Assembly (NCBI GenBank): GCA_010093485.1
Contig: MU001506.1
Location: 868,001 to 932,000 of the forward strand
Length of the DNA stretch: 64,000 bases
From: Karstenula rhodostoma CBS 690.94
Taxonomy: Eukaryota; Ascomycota; Dothideomycetes; Pleosporales; Didymosphaeriaceae
Reading direction: 5' to 3'
Shown here one piece after another: positions 24,201-34,969 of this stretch. Position numbers and translations under genes: made by a program. Position 1 is the stretch's first letter. Each line of letters opens with the position of its first letter. The notes beneath the pieces are model-generated. The model did not search any database and had not been told where the DNA came from. It was given only the letters and a program-made list of their open reading frames with translations.

Positions 24201-24384
24201 AGGGAACAGCCCTATCTGGCCGGTGGCTATTCGCGGACAGGAGATAGGGAAGCTCAAGGGCGTGTGCGAGCTAGCCATACATACGAAGCCAGACATCACA
24301 ATCTGGGGGTTCACATTAGATTCGCAGCAAGTCATGACACACGAGACACATGATGGACTCCGCTTACAAATTCTTCATGTCTAG
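21207..24384 (+). CDS. Large F-box protein
   Basis: Four exons, 21207-21776, 21866-22210, 22257-22370 and 22432-24384, give 993 aa. The introns are 89, 46 and 61 nt and all keep frame. The first ~230 residues are Ser/Pro/Arg-rich and disordered. The F-box runs from [19 protein letters not shown] across a splice site into [21 protein letters not shown] (about residues 290-325); the second intron interrupts it. The C-terminal 600 residues look beta-rich, with repeated short strands such as [17 protein letters not shown] and [17 protein letters not shown], consistent with a degenerate propeller fold (inference). F-box proteins act as substrate adaptors of SCF ubiquitin ligases; the substrate is unknown. 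The ORF ends at TAG 24384, but a Glu/Asp-rich ORF downstream could belong to it through an unseen intron. Confidence 0.78.
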
Positions 24385-25802
24385 GTGCAGGACTTGGCAA
24401 TTGCGAAATCACGCGGATCCAGTTGTACTCTCTCGCTACTACATCTGTCGGGGCGGTGCCATTCATGATGCGGATCCAATTGGTAAGGCGGATCGAGCCG
24501 TTGCAACTCACGCAGTTTCTCCATCTTTGGATTCCCAGTGAGTGGCTCCAATTAGATTGGAATCGTATTCGCCATAAACTCACTGCTTCAATTTATAGAC
24601 CTGATTTCCGACTCATTTCGCCTGTAACCTCCCGGGTCGCCTCACCGGATTTCACCACGTACGGCCCGGAGCGCCCCGTCGGCTTCGACGGCCACTGCTC
24701 GCAGATCCTTCGTGCACCTAATCGCGGCTCTAGTACCTACAGCGAACAAAGACTAGTCAAAAGACTACCTCGGGCCATGAGCCTAGAAAACGACGAGTGG
24801 GTGGATTTCCTAGATGTGTGTGGGTGCGACGCGTGGTTCGAGGAGAATGGAGATGTGATGATGGTAGGTTCTAGTCAACCTGATGACATAGTCGAGATGG
24901 GTGGACTCCTGACGAGCTGGATAGGTGCCGTGGGATGCGCACGTTGGCGGTATCGAGCTGGACGCGGAGGTTGAGGTATTGCAGATGGTACTTGGGATGG
25001 GAGGAGAGATGTGGGAAGACTAGCCTCGAAAGGGAGTCTGGAGGGCGAGGGCAGGAGGGGAAGAGCTACGTATCCTGAGAGGAGATGTGTGCGCGTGCGA
25101 GGATTATTGCTATTGTGAATCCCTATCTCTGAAGTATTGTGCGTTAGCAGTGGTTGCAGCCCTATATTTTTGCCGTAGGTCCAGTTCCTTCGGAGTCTCT
25201 AAGTTTCTCTATAAGGAGTAAAGCCTCCCTTTTATAGTAAAGTATAAACATGTTATACCTCAAGAGTAGTTATTTACTCCTTTCTTGGTTTACTTGGTCC
25301 CTGCTCCGGAAGGCCCACTGCAATAGGATAGGGCATCAACCATATTATCAGAGGTCTGTGAAAGTACACCAGCCGAAGTATCACGGACAAATCGTTACAG
25401 TGCAAGTCGGGTCTGGAACTGCCCATGCATTCCAAGCTCCAAGTAGATCACTGGAAGATGTGGGGGCCAAGCTCGCAAGGTTACGTGCAAGTTAGCACCA
25501 GCTAACGACCTTTTTGGCAACAACGGTGCCGAAGTTCTCAGTTAATCATTTATCTTGATTGATTATGGTTGTTAAATTGCGGGACGCTTCAGCCATAGTC
25601 GCTTTACCACGGACGTAGTGGTGACAGCTTCACGAATGATGTCATGTTGACGGCCAACAACACCATAGGCGCGTAGTTCAAACACAGGATGCAACCATAT
25701 ACGCATAAGCTACAAACAGACCCAGCGATCCCTTCAAATAGTCGTGCGCTCGTCGTTGGTTCGAACCCGCCATCATTCCACCATCCACCTCCAACACCCA
25801 GA
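24385..25802. other. Intergenic region with ORF remnant and transposon relic
   Basis: The first part (24423-24974) holds an open frame whose segment LPRAMSLENDEWVDFLD looks protein-like and may be a detached 3' exon of the F-box gene. From about 25147 there is a transposon-end-like sequence followed by AT-rich DNA with the small inverted pair AGGAGTAAA/TTTACTCCT (25214-25281). A tRNA-like end lies at about 25756-25779. Confidence 0.4.
25147..25290. mobile_element. Possible solitary terminal inverted repeat of a mariner-type relic
   Basis: The sequence TGGTTGCAGCC at 25151-25161, followed by a T-rich run, matches the end of the MITE found at 31207-31474 over 11 identical bases plus similar flanks. 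No partner inverted end is visible nearby. The following ~130 nt are AT-rich, unlike surrounding DNA. This suggests a truncated old copy of the same or a related element. Confidence 0.35.
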
Positions 25803-26435
25803 ATGGGCATCTTCAGCACCCTCTACGACACCGTCGAGCTCGGCCACTTCACCTGGCCCTTCCGCAACAGGTAACCCCATTACCTCCCCCCCGTCCAACC
25901 ACCGCACAATACTAACCCTGCCCCAGCCACCCCGTCCACCCGACGACCGTCCACTTCCCCATCGCCTTCCTCACCACAGCCTACACCCTCGACACCGCCT
26001 ACGGCGTCGCCTCCCGCCTGCGCTTCCTCACCCCCTTCCTCGCCGATATCACGCGCATCGCGTACCTCGCGCACTGGGCGGGCCTCCTCACGTCGCTGCC
26101 CGAGCTGTGGGAGCTGCACAAGACGCGGGGACTCAATCGGAGGGACAAGGAGCTCACGCACCCGGGGAGCAGCGACGAGGCGGTTGCGCGCAGCGTGAGG
26201 GTGGGCGTTGTTTGGGGTGAGTGCGTATGCGGTGGGGAGTCGGGCGGGCGTGAAGGGGTGGGTGCCTGGGAGGGCGGGGGTTGTTTTGAGTGCGTTGGCG
26301 TTGCCCGGGGTGGCGGTGAGCGCGGCGTTGGGTGGGGAGTTGGTGTATAAGGAGGCGGTTGGGGTGCAGAGGATGGGGGTGGGGTTGGAGGAGAAGAAGA
26401 AGGGAATTAGAGAGAATGTGGAGAGGGCGAGGTGA
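25803..26435 (+). CDS. DUF2231-like small multi-pass membrane protein (frame break)
   Basis: Exon 1 is 25803-25870; the intron 25871-25926 has a GTAACC donor, an ACTAAC branch and a CCCCAG end. The joined protein starts MGIFSTLYDTVELGHFTWPF and continues HPVHPTTVHFPIAFLTTAY, the hallmark of DUF2231-like membrane proteins. Hydrophobic segments follow at ITRIAYLAHWAGLLTSL and GVVLSALALPGVAVSAALGG, then GVQRMGVGLEEKKKG. Between the second and last segments the frame shifts by one base near the G run at 26214-26217. The shift could be bridged by a 1-nt indel, or by a 61-nt intron at 26195-26255 (GTGAGG..TGAAG). The first option preserves more family-like sequence. Function of the family is unknown. 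Confidence 0.6.
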
Positions 26436-27020
26436 GTGGGGGGAATGGGTATAGGGGGTGGGTGGTGGATAGCAGAAATGATTTGTGGAGAGAGTAGGTA
26501 GGGGTGGCGTACCTTCTTCATTGAATTATATTGGTATCGCGTTACAAGGCAATGCGCTTGATCGTCGTTTTGTACATTGCTCTGAGTCTTTTCATACTGT
26601 GATTAAGAAATTTGGCTCGCTATTTGCCCGTATGAGCAGGAGGCTTCCTCTACTGTCTACCTCGGGATCCTGAGTGTTGTTCAGGCTACACCCAGCCCCC
26701 GCTGCTGCGTGCATGCAACGGCCTGCTGCCGTCTGACATTGACCGAGCAACTGCTTCTCGATTGGTAGAGTTGAGGCCGTCTTCCATCGGCCCAACATAC
26801 CCCTCTAGTACCAAGTGTCTTTCATTCGAGTCATGCTGCGGTTCCTCCTTCGCGACGTTCGTCCTCCTCAAGGCGCGCTTCCACGTAGAATAGCTCCACG
26901 CACCCATCTTCTTCTTCGGCTTCTTCGGCTTCTACGGCTTCTCTCCCCGACCCAGGTCGCTACTAGCATGACACTCTTAGCATAGCGCTTCAAACAGTCC
27001 ATTGCCCCTTCTCGGGACTT
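26436..27020. other. Convergent intergenic region with short trinucleotide tract
   Basis: About 585 nt between convergent genes. A CTTCTTCGG-type imperfect repeat is at about 26909-26943. Nothing else is recognised. Confidence 0.5.
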
Positions 27021-27749
27021 CTACTCGGTAGCCAAAACCTTCCTAATCGGCTCAAAATGCTCCACAAACTTCTCCACCATGCCATCCAACCTCGTAAGAT
27101 CATCCTTGCTCTTCTTGACCTCAGCGATCAGCTTCTGCTTCTGCTTGAGCTTCTCCTGGCGGCGCGCCTCGAGTTCCACACGGTCCTGGTGCTCCTGCTC
27201 GATGCGCGCGATGGTGAGCTCGTGCTCCGAGGCGTCGGCGTACTGGGAGTATTTCTCGACGAAGGCGTCCGTCGGGATGAGCGGCAGCTTGGTGTACTTG
27301 TGGTTGTAGTTCTGCGCCGCCGCAATCTCGCTCCGCAGACTCTGCTCCTCGTACTTGAGGTTGTGCAGCCCCAGGATCAGTGCATCGTTGGCGGCCTTCT
27401 TCTCCGCCGTTTCCGCCTTCTCTTCTCGGATCTTCATGACGCACGCGCGGTACACGGTGCGCGTCATGGCCAGCTGCGCCCGTAGCCGCTTTTCCAGCTG
27501 GTCGAGCTGGTTCTGTATCTTCTTCTCGGCGTCTACTTCCTCGCGCGTTGAGGGGTTCTTGGAGGGTCTGGGGTGCGCTTGCTGGTAGGATGTGAGGTCG
27601 TTGACACGCTCTTTGAGCTTCTGCGTCTCGTCGTAGAGGCGCACGTATTGTGGGGTCTGCAGATGGTCGATGAGCTTGAAGGCAGAGCGGTCGATGGAGC
27701 CGTCAAGGCCGGCGGCATCCATGGCGTCTAAATTTCCAGACGAAGTCAT
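27021..27749 (-). CDS. THO complex subunit 5-like (THOC5/Fmip) protein
   Basis: An intronless ORF of 242 aa from the ATG at 27749. It is almost entirely charged helix: YDETQKLKERVNDLTSYQQ, AEKKIQNQLDQLEKRLRAQL and EHQDRVELEARRQEKLKQK. The central segment LHNLKYEEQSLRSEIAAAQ followed by HKYTKLPLIPTDAFVEKYSQ matches the THOC5/Fmip family core. THOC5 takes part in the THO/TREX complex that couples transcription with mRNP assembly and export in the nucleus. The protein is short compared with animal THOC5 (about 680 aa), as is usual for the fungal version, which keeps only the coiled-coil N-terminal part. The upstream in-frame ATG at 27806 is possible but the shorter start reads better. Confidence 0.8.
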   Translation of the reverse strand: MTSSGNLDAMDAAGLDGSIDRSAFKLIDHLQTPQYVRLYDETQKLKERVNDLTSYQQAHPRPSKNPSTREEVDAEKKIQNQLDQLEKRLRAQLAMTRTVYRACVMKIREEKAETAEKKAANDALILGLHNLKYEEQSLRSEIAAAQNYNHKYTKLPLIPTDAFVEKYSQYADASEHELTIARIEQEHQDRVELEARRQEKLKQKQKLIAEVKKSKDDLTRLDGMVEKFVEHFEPIRKVLATE

Positions 27750-28853
27750 GGTTGGTATTGGTTGTCGAGCTTCCGAGGTTGGTCGCGCGCTGAGTTGAGA
27801 GACCAAACTTTAGTGCACGAGTGATGCTGCCAAGCCTAAGCTAGCGCCCTCTAGCTTACACGTGAACACGCGCAATCGCGGAGCCTCAATCCCAGTCTCG
27901 TGTTAGTACTACGCGACATCCAACACAACTTGCACGAGCCCTGCACCGCCCCCACGCCAATGAGACACGGACGAACGACGCATCAAAACCTTCTCAGCTC
28001 AAGATGACGATCCCGATGCCTAGCCAACTTGGTTTCTCTGCGGGGCGTTTCTCGCACGAACGATGAAACGCGCACGAAATGTTCGGTGCGGTACAGGGAG
28101 AAATGTGTTCCCTTTCCTTTTGGAGACGTGCTTAGGGAGGATAGTGGCGAGGGGCATTAGGGAATGGGTAGCCTCTGGTGTGCACCAATAGAGACACGGA
28201 AAACTCTGGAGAGAAGTCTTCGTAAGCGTAGTTCTTGGTGGTACGGCTGAAGTGGATCTCGAAAGGGATAGACCTGAGAGAGTGGCTAGGGACGTCGTTA
28301 TCGAGCCGTGATGGTGAGCTCGTCGGGATGGAGTACGAAGACTACACGAAGCACGCTCGTGTATCTGCGTACAGTTGTGACAACAACGCCGGCTTGTGCT
28401 GGAAACCCTCGGCCGAATACTTGCACACATCGGCCGAGCCTTCTTGATATGTATATGCTTATAAGTTCAGCATCAAACCAACAGCAACCCCGACATCACT
28501 GAATTCACACGATCCAAGAAGTGTTTTCGTCGTTGTACTGATCTCATTCAAACGCTGGCCATCTTTCCAGCGCCAAATTTACTTTGAGAGAGAAGATTCA
28601 TGCCACCGCGTACATGGCGCGGTATCGGCGTGGTCGCCCATCTATTATTCTAATGCCCACAGTCGGAGCGTTGATGCGACACTCTAGAAACAAAACAGGA
28701 ACGCCATGCTGTAAACGCGGATATACAGCTATGCAACAAGAGTACTAAAGAAAAGGAGCCAGCTGTAAGCCTGGCGTGGGTATCCAATATTACAAGAGAT
28801 AAGGCCGAAGCAATTCGTCGACAATAAACACAAGACGAGCGTGAAAGGGACAG
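27750..28853. other. Intergenic region
   Basis: About 1.1 kb between the THOC5 start and the 3' end of the MFS gene. Several overlapping ORFs occur, none with a recognisable domain. Nothing supported is seen here. Confidence 0.45.
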
Positions 28854-30778
28854 CTAGGCTGCACCCATGATGATTTCCTTGCCCTTCATTGATTTCCACT
28901 CGACGAAGGCGGCGCCCAAGATGGACATGACAGCTGTCGCAACGCTGACATAGAATGTCTCCGTCAGTGCCTTGTTGTACGCGAACAACACGCCGCCGAG
29001 GAACTTCTCCTCAACCTGGTTTTTCAGTTCTGTCGCTCCAACCGCAAGCACAATGCTGGGGTTCAGGCCCGGCACCGCTACCTGCAGGTGCTTGACGAGC
29101 TGGTTGGTGAAGACGTTCTGGCCAACGGATATGAAGAGCGCGCCGCCGAGTGTCTGGGAAAACATCATGATAGCCGTGCCAATGGGCACGTCTTTCTTGG
29201 GGAGTGCGGTCTGCACAGCCACAAGCGCCTGTTGCATCCCGAAACCGACACCTGCACCGAAGATGAACTGGTAGCCGATCCACTTGGCAGAGTTGGTGTC
29301 GGTCTCAAAGGTAGACAGGAGGCCGGCACCAATGGACATGAGGACTGAGGAAGTGAGCATGAAAGGCGTGTAGTAGCCGAGAGCAGTGACGGCTGCACCC
29401 GCGACCATGGAAATGAGGACGAGACCGAGAATAGCGGGCAGGTTCATGATACCCGACTTTGTCGCACTCGCTCCTTTAACTGATTGGAACCAGATAGGAA
29501 TGTAGTAGACCATGACGAAGAAGGCAGCGCCCAACATGGCAACGAACCAGGCGGATCCCCAGACATTGCGGTTCTTAAAGACGCGAGGCGGGACAGTGGC
29601 ATCCTCCTGCTTCCAGACCTGGACAGCGAGGAAGCCAATGATGAGCAGAGCGGCGATGACCAGGAGTGCGATGATGCGGCCGCTCTTCCATTCGTACTTG
29701 CTGCCACCCCACTGGAGAGCAAGGAGCAAGCAGATGATGGCCGGGAGAAACAAGGCGCTACCCTCGAGATCGAACTTCTTGGCCTGCTCGAGCCAGGTAG
29801 CGTTAACCTTTGCGTTATGGCGCTTGATCTTGAAGAAGGGGATGATGAATGCGGCGGTCACAGCCCCAAGCGGCAGGTTGATGTAAAAACACCATCTCCA
29901 GGTTAGATGATCGGTAAATGCTCCTCCGAGGCTAAGCATTGTTAGTCGTTGCTTGGATTGTACAGCCAAGATGAAGTGGGGTGCAACTTACAGCGGGCCT
30001 GCCACGCTAGCAATACCGTACATACCCCCGATCAAACCCATGTAGCTTCGCCGAGTTAGTGACACGTTCATCTCGTGAAGGGACTAGGGGTAAGAGGGGT
30101 TACGTACGCTGGACGTTGTCGCAGAGGCACGCTGACGGTGATGATGAGAATGGCGCCGCTGAAGATACCTGCTGAGCCAATGCCTGCAATAGCACGTCCG
30201 ATGATGAGGGCAGTCGAGTTGGGGGCAACACCGCAAATAAGGGAACCTATTTCGAAGATGAAAAGGGCGGAGATGTAGACCCATTTGATCGAGTAGAAGG
30301 TGTAGAATTTCCCGTAGATGAGTTGTGTTGCGCAGGTGGTAAGAAGGTAGGCACTTCCATACCAACCCACATCGTTGAGAGCCTTGAACTGATCTGTAAT
30401 GCGCGGGATAGCGGTTGCGATGATGGTGTTGTCCTGGCGGGACTGTCAGCCAAGGTATCAACGACCAGCATAAGAATTACGCACCAATGCCATGCAAAAG
30501 ACCGACAGACACAAGGCTACTGTGATGGCTGCGAGGCGCCATGCTTTGGGGTACTCGTCCTCGTTCTCGGGCTCGGCCTCTTCCGCGCCCTGCTCTGCTT
30601 CATCGACGACTGCCTGTTCCTTTGAGTTTGCGGTTCCGGGTGCGGTCTGGGGCAAAGAAGCATGCGTGGAAAAAGCGTCCGTCTTATCGTCGTCCATGAT
30701 GGAGGGTGCTTTGCTAAGGGCGGCAGTCTTCTCCGAGTCGGCGGTGCTCGCTCCGGAAGGCTGGAGGTGGTCGGTCAT
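28854..30778 (-). CDS. MFS transporter, DHA2 (14-TM drug:H+ antiporter) family
   Basis: Four exons, 30778-30485, 30433-30108, 30045-29992 and 29931-28854, give 583 aa. The introns (51, 62 and 60 nt) keep frame and restore the signature segments [19 protein letters not shown] (motif D1 region), [39 protein letters not shown] and [21 protein letters not shown] (motif C region and the DHA2 hallmark). The N-terminal ~75 residues are acidic and cytosolic. About 14 hydrophobic segments fit the DHA2 topology of plasma-membrane exporters for drugs, mycotoxins or siderophores; the substrate cannot be told from sequence. Its neighbours are THOC5 and methionine aminopeptidase. An NRPS-like gene lies 10 kb away, too far and separated by housekeeping genes to infer a cluster. 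Confidence 0.92.
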
Positions 30779-32955
30779 GGTGACGGTTGGTTGTTTGTTG
30801 GCTGGACAAGAAGAGAAGGAACACGTGCTCGGCCACGGTTTGGCAGGTGCAAGCAAGGGCGCAAGACGGGTTCAAGTGTTTGTGGAAGCGAGGCTGGCGG
30901 ACAAGTACGAAGGGCCGGCAGGGCAAGCTTATAATAAAGGAGCGTCTGTACCGCTGGCTGGATACCACGCAGCTAGACGGACCGCACCGAGAATTCTCGT
31001 CCACGGTTTAGAGCTGGTCGGGGACTCGTTTCGCTCCGTGCCGAGGTGCACAGGCCGCGGGTCTTTCCTGATGCAGGCCGATTCCAAGTGAATCATTTCG
31101 TCCGGCTCGCCGCCAAGCGCATCAACCATCGCAGCGTTGGGCGCGGAATGACGAGAGGCTCCCGACGAATAAGCGGCCGCTGAGGGCAGCCAGGCGGGCC
31201 CTCTCTGTACTGTGGTTGCAGCCATAAGTTTGGGCAGTGGGTCCGCCGGGGAGGGTGTTTTTGGCGGTTTCTTGGCGATAGATATATTGATTCGTCACCT
31301 ATAAAATACATAGAAATACTAGAAGGGATTGCTAGAATTTCTAATTTGTATATAAAATACGCGTATAGAAATAATTAGCGTTATTCCGATAGTACTAGGG
31401 GGTTCTAGCATGTTCTATTCTGTCGGGGTGGCGCATCGCCCTACTGCCCAAACTTATGGCTGCAACCACAGTACGCCACGCAACCCAGAAAAGCCAAGCT
31501 CAGCACGCCAAAGGCACGGGGATGATCGCCACGAGGGCCGGCGGTCTGGATTCCCTCCCGCTCGCACTCGAACCCCCTATCCAGTGTCCACCGACATCTG
31601 CCATACTGTGGCAGTGACCTTCGTCCGCCGCCCCTGACACCACCTCCCCACTGGCCAGGTTCCGGGTTCCGCTACACGACTCTTGCGCGTTCCTATTCCG
31701 GGCCTTTCGATGAGCCCTGCTCAGGACTGACTTCCCCTTCCATACATCCCCCCTCACGCTATCCCAAGGCACCGTGCAAATATGTCGCCTCGATGACATC
31801 AACACTCGCAGTCTGCATCTCGCGCGTTATGAGCCAATACATGTACAGAAAAGACTACAGATGTACGTGACACCGTTGAGGTTCTACAGCGTCGTCGGAA
31901 AACAACCTTGCAGCTACTCGAGTCCACTACTTGAATGTGCAAAATCCTTCAGGAGCTCATGGTACAAAGGAAGACCCGAGTCGTGATTTCGTATTGGAGC
32001 GGACAAATCTCCAATCTCTCCGCCATGCGCACCTCCATTTATACAACACAGCACCTCGCATCCTTCACGACAACTACCCAATCACAGCCCCACGCCGCCA
32101 GCATCTAGCGTGCACTGTCAGAACGCTGTATAACGCTCCGGGAACCCGAGACCCCGCGCCCAAGCCAGCGGAGCGCAACGTGCCGTTTCAAGCAGGCAAA
32201 CACAGAACCGCAGGGTGCGCTCGTGGTCGAGTCATCACGCTGACGCCATTGGGACGCCTTTCTTCCGAAACGGCGGCCACTCGTTGAACAACCGGTGGTG
32301 ACATGAGCGCCTAGCGTGTGATCCCCATCTCGTCCGAGCCGGCAGCTGAGCTTCAGCTCGGAGCGTGCGGTTTCGCGCATTCATTCATCGCACTCGTATC
32401 TTAAATAGGTGCATGCGCTCACTCCACCGCACATGGTAATTCTATGCGCCTATCATTGCGCCCGTGGTGGTTCCGCATGAATACTGCCAGATGCGGTCGA
32501 AGCTTCTTCCAAAGTGAACATCGAAAAGTCATACATAACCAGTACAGACAACTTTCCTCGGATTAGACACTAGTTTCAGTATAAAGCTCTTCCGACGTTT
32601 GAATCCGTCTTCCTGGGGCATAAGACACAGCCAGTACGTTGTACTATCTATCTGACCGAATGCGGAGCAGGGCATATAAGCAATCTTCGGCATCCTGCTA
32701 TGCGCTGGATGGGGGGATTGTAAGGAGGCTATGCAACCTTTGCTGGTATTTCTACAGCTAACAAAGGTACTTTACGAGTACACACACACGTACAACGCAC
32801 AGCGTTGTAATGCTCCAGGGAAAAACTCGGTTTTCAGGGCATATTCCGGCAATGCAGTAGATAAACCCCACACGCCCTCTCTATGCGATTATTCGCCATC
32901 CTGAAGCACCGTGAAATCGCAGGCTTGAAGCATCGCCAGCTCCTCCGCCTCCGCA
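30779..32955. other. Long intergenic region containing a MITE
   Basis: About 2.2 kb. It holds the promoter of the MFS gene, the inverted-repeat element at 31207-31474, and about 1.5 kb with no recognisable gene (31475-32955). Confidence 0.5.
31207..31474. mobile_element. MITE, Tc1/mariner-like, with 32-bp perfect inverted ends
   Basis: Positions 31207-31238 and 31443-31474 are exact reverse complements over 32 nt (outer end GTACTGTGGTTGCAGCC). The element is 268 bp and has no coding capacity. Its interior (about 31260-31430) is clearly AT-richer than its flanks. If the TA dinucleotides at 31208-31209 and 31472-31473 are the target-site duplication, the element proper is 31210-31471, the pattern of Tc1/mariner-derived MITEs. 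It lies about 430 bp upstream of the MFS transporter start. A related solitary end is seen near 25151. Confidence 0.85.
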
Positions 32956-34416
32956 TCACTCTTTGGGTACCGGCATCGCTATCGGCCCTCCAGGTGAATT
33001 TCCGTTCCCGGCCGTCAAGACCTCGACGCCAGTCTCCGTGACAAGAAGAGTGTGCTCTGCATACCATTAGCTCAGGACCAGATGCGCGCACTCGACCGTC
33101 AACCCACCAAACTGAGCAGTCCATTTCCCGTCCACTGTCGCGTTCGTCCACTCATCTGGCCAATAGACCTCGCGTGGTTTCCCGAGCGTGAGGATAGGCT
33201 CAATAGTGAACGTCATACCCGGCTTGCAGACCCCCACCGCCTTGTTCTTGCTGTAGTGCGGGATCCACGGCGGAGGGTGGAATTCCGTGTTAATACCATG
33301 ACCGCCCCACGTTGCTACAACGCTCAGGTTTCTCGCCTTCGCATGCTTCTCGATGACACGGCCGAAGTCTCGGATAGGGGTGCCAGGCTTGACCATCGCG
33401 ATGGCCATATCTAGGCATTCCCGAGTCGTTTCCACTAGGCGTACTGCATCCGCGTTAGCCGTCGCTTTCGCCCCCACGTAATACGTCTCGTTGACATCTG
33501 CGTGGTAGCCACCGTGGTAGAGAGAGATGTCGAGGTTAACAATATCTCCATCCGCGAGGGCGCGCTGGTCGGGTATGCCGTGGCAGACGACCTCGTTCGG
33601 GGACGTGCAGAGCGACTTTGGGAAACGATTATAGTTGAGCGGAGAAGGATAGGCCTGACATGTCGAGTCAGCGAACAAACCCCCCAGCCAGAGCATTGTG
33701 GATGCGTCATCCTCACCTCTCGCTCGATGCAGGCCGCGTGGCAGATTTCATCAAGGTAGTCGGTGGTTACTATACTCGCGGGTACACAGTCAGCCGAGCC
33801 CAAAAAAAAGGTGGGTTTATGTACGAAAGTGTCCATGTCTAAGACACAGCGACTTTGATACCGGGGAGTATCGTACCACCAGGCTGGACCGCCGCGGCGG
33901 TGATGTCCAGAACCTCGCGAGCCAGCCTGCACACCTTGCGCATTGCCTCCTGGCCTTTGGAATCGAGGACGTCAATCTTGGAACGATGCAAGCGCTGTTC
34001 GGCCCTGGGGATGCCCGTCGCGGCCCAGTCTGGATGTCTGATTGACGAGGGGACAGCGCGGCGTGGAGAAAGTGGGTAGACAGGCCGAACGGGCCCCGTG
34101 AAGGAAAAGGTCGGAAATGGGTTGTAGGACCCTGTGTGTGTGTCGGGCTGGAATTTGTCGATGATTCCACTCTGCGTCTGTGCCTTCTTGTGGAGGGTTC
34201 TGTGCTGCGTCTGGATTGCCGATGTATCAGCAGGTTAGGTTGCATGGAATGGGGTGCGGGCAGACGACCAACCCAGTTCCGCGTGAAACAATCTTGTGAG
34301 CAGAAGTAACTATCCTGCACGCCCGCCTTGAGACAGGTAGGGCACTGTAGAGCGCCGGCCTCGTTCTCGCAGTCGGCACCCAGGCACTTGCGCGTGATCG
34401 GTTCTGCCGTGGCCAT
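32956..34416 (-). CDS. MAP1: Methionine aminopeptidase type 1 (with zinc-finger N-terminus)
   Basis: Five exons, 34416-34273, 34210-33877, 33769-33717, 33654-33108 and 33056-32956, encode 392 aa. All four introns (62, 107, 62, 51 nt) keep frame. The N-terminus has a MYND-like zinc finger: CLGADCENEAGALQCPTC ... YFCSQDCF. The pita-bread peptidase domain follows. Metal ligands are seen as D in DGDIVNLDIS (first Asp after the loop) and D in HADVNETYYVG, H in INTEFH, E in FTIEP and E in QFEHTLLV. The substrate-pocket segment CHGIPDQ and the PGVTTDYLDE segment are intact. The enzyme removes initiator methionine from nascent chains at the ribosome in the cytosol. Length fits eukaryotic MetAP1. The final intron was required to recover the QFEHTLLVTETG ending, which the raw ORF lacks. 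Confidence 0.93.
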
Positions 34417-34969
34417 GCTAGCGGGGTGAGCTTTTTGTAGTGAGAGGAGAGTGCAGAGAATAATGGTAGTGGGTGGACAAGTGACTGCGGCGAGCATATA
34501 TTACAAGTCTACCGGCCGTGCGCGTTACGCCGCTTCCAAACCCCGGAGTTCAACACACGGTATACTCAAGGAGCATAGGCCCTGATTGACTAGCAGCCCC
34601 ACTATCCCGCTAGCACCACGTAACTAACTAACCCCTACCCGAACATCTTCTACTACAGTCTTCATTGGTTGCGTCGCCCCTGCAGATACGGCGTCCTACT
34701 CCGTTCTATACGCCATCCCGTACGGGTAGCTGTTTGATCTTGTACTCGCTCTTCCAACCAAGGCGTGTATCAATACAGGGGATGGATTCAGAGTTGTGGT
34801 ATCATTCAGCAGATTCTTATAAACTGGGATTAGATACATCTCGACCAATGCCGTCTCATGCAATCGTTCGTAAGTCATCTTGAAGGGGTATTTCCATCCA
34901 TCCATCCGTCGTACGCCGTAAAAGCCAAGAGCAGCGATAATGGCTTAGTGCCAACCGTGGCATGCAGTC
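34417..34969. other. Intergenic spacer
   Basis: About 550 nt between the MetAP start and the 3' end of the SNF2-RING gene, both on the minus strand. No further feature is recognised. Confidence 0.5.
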
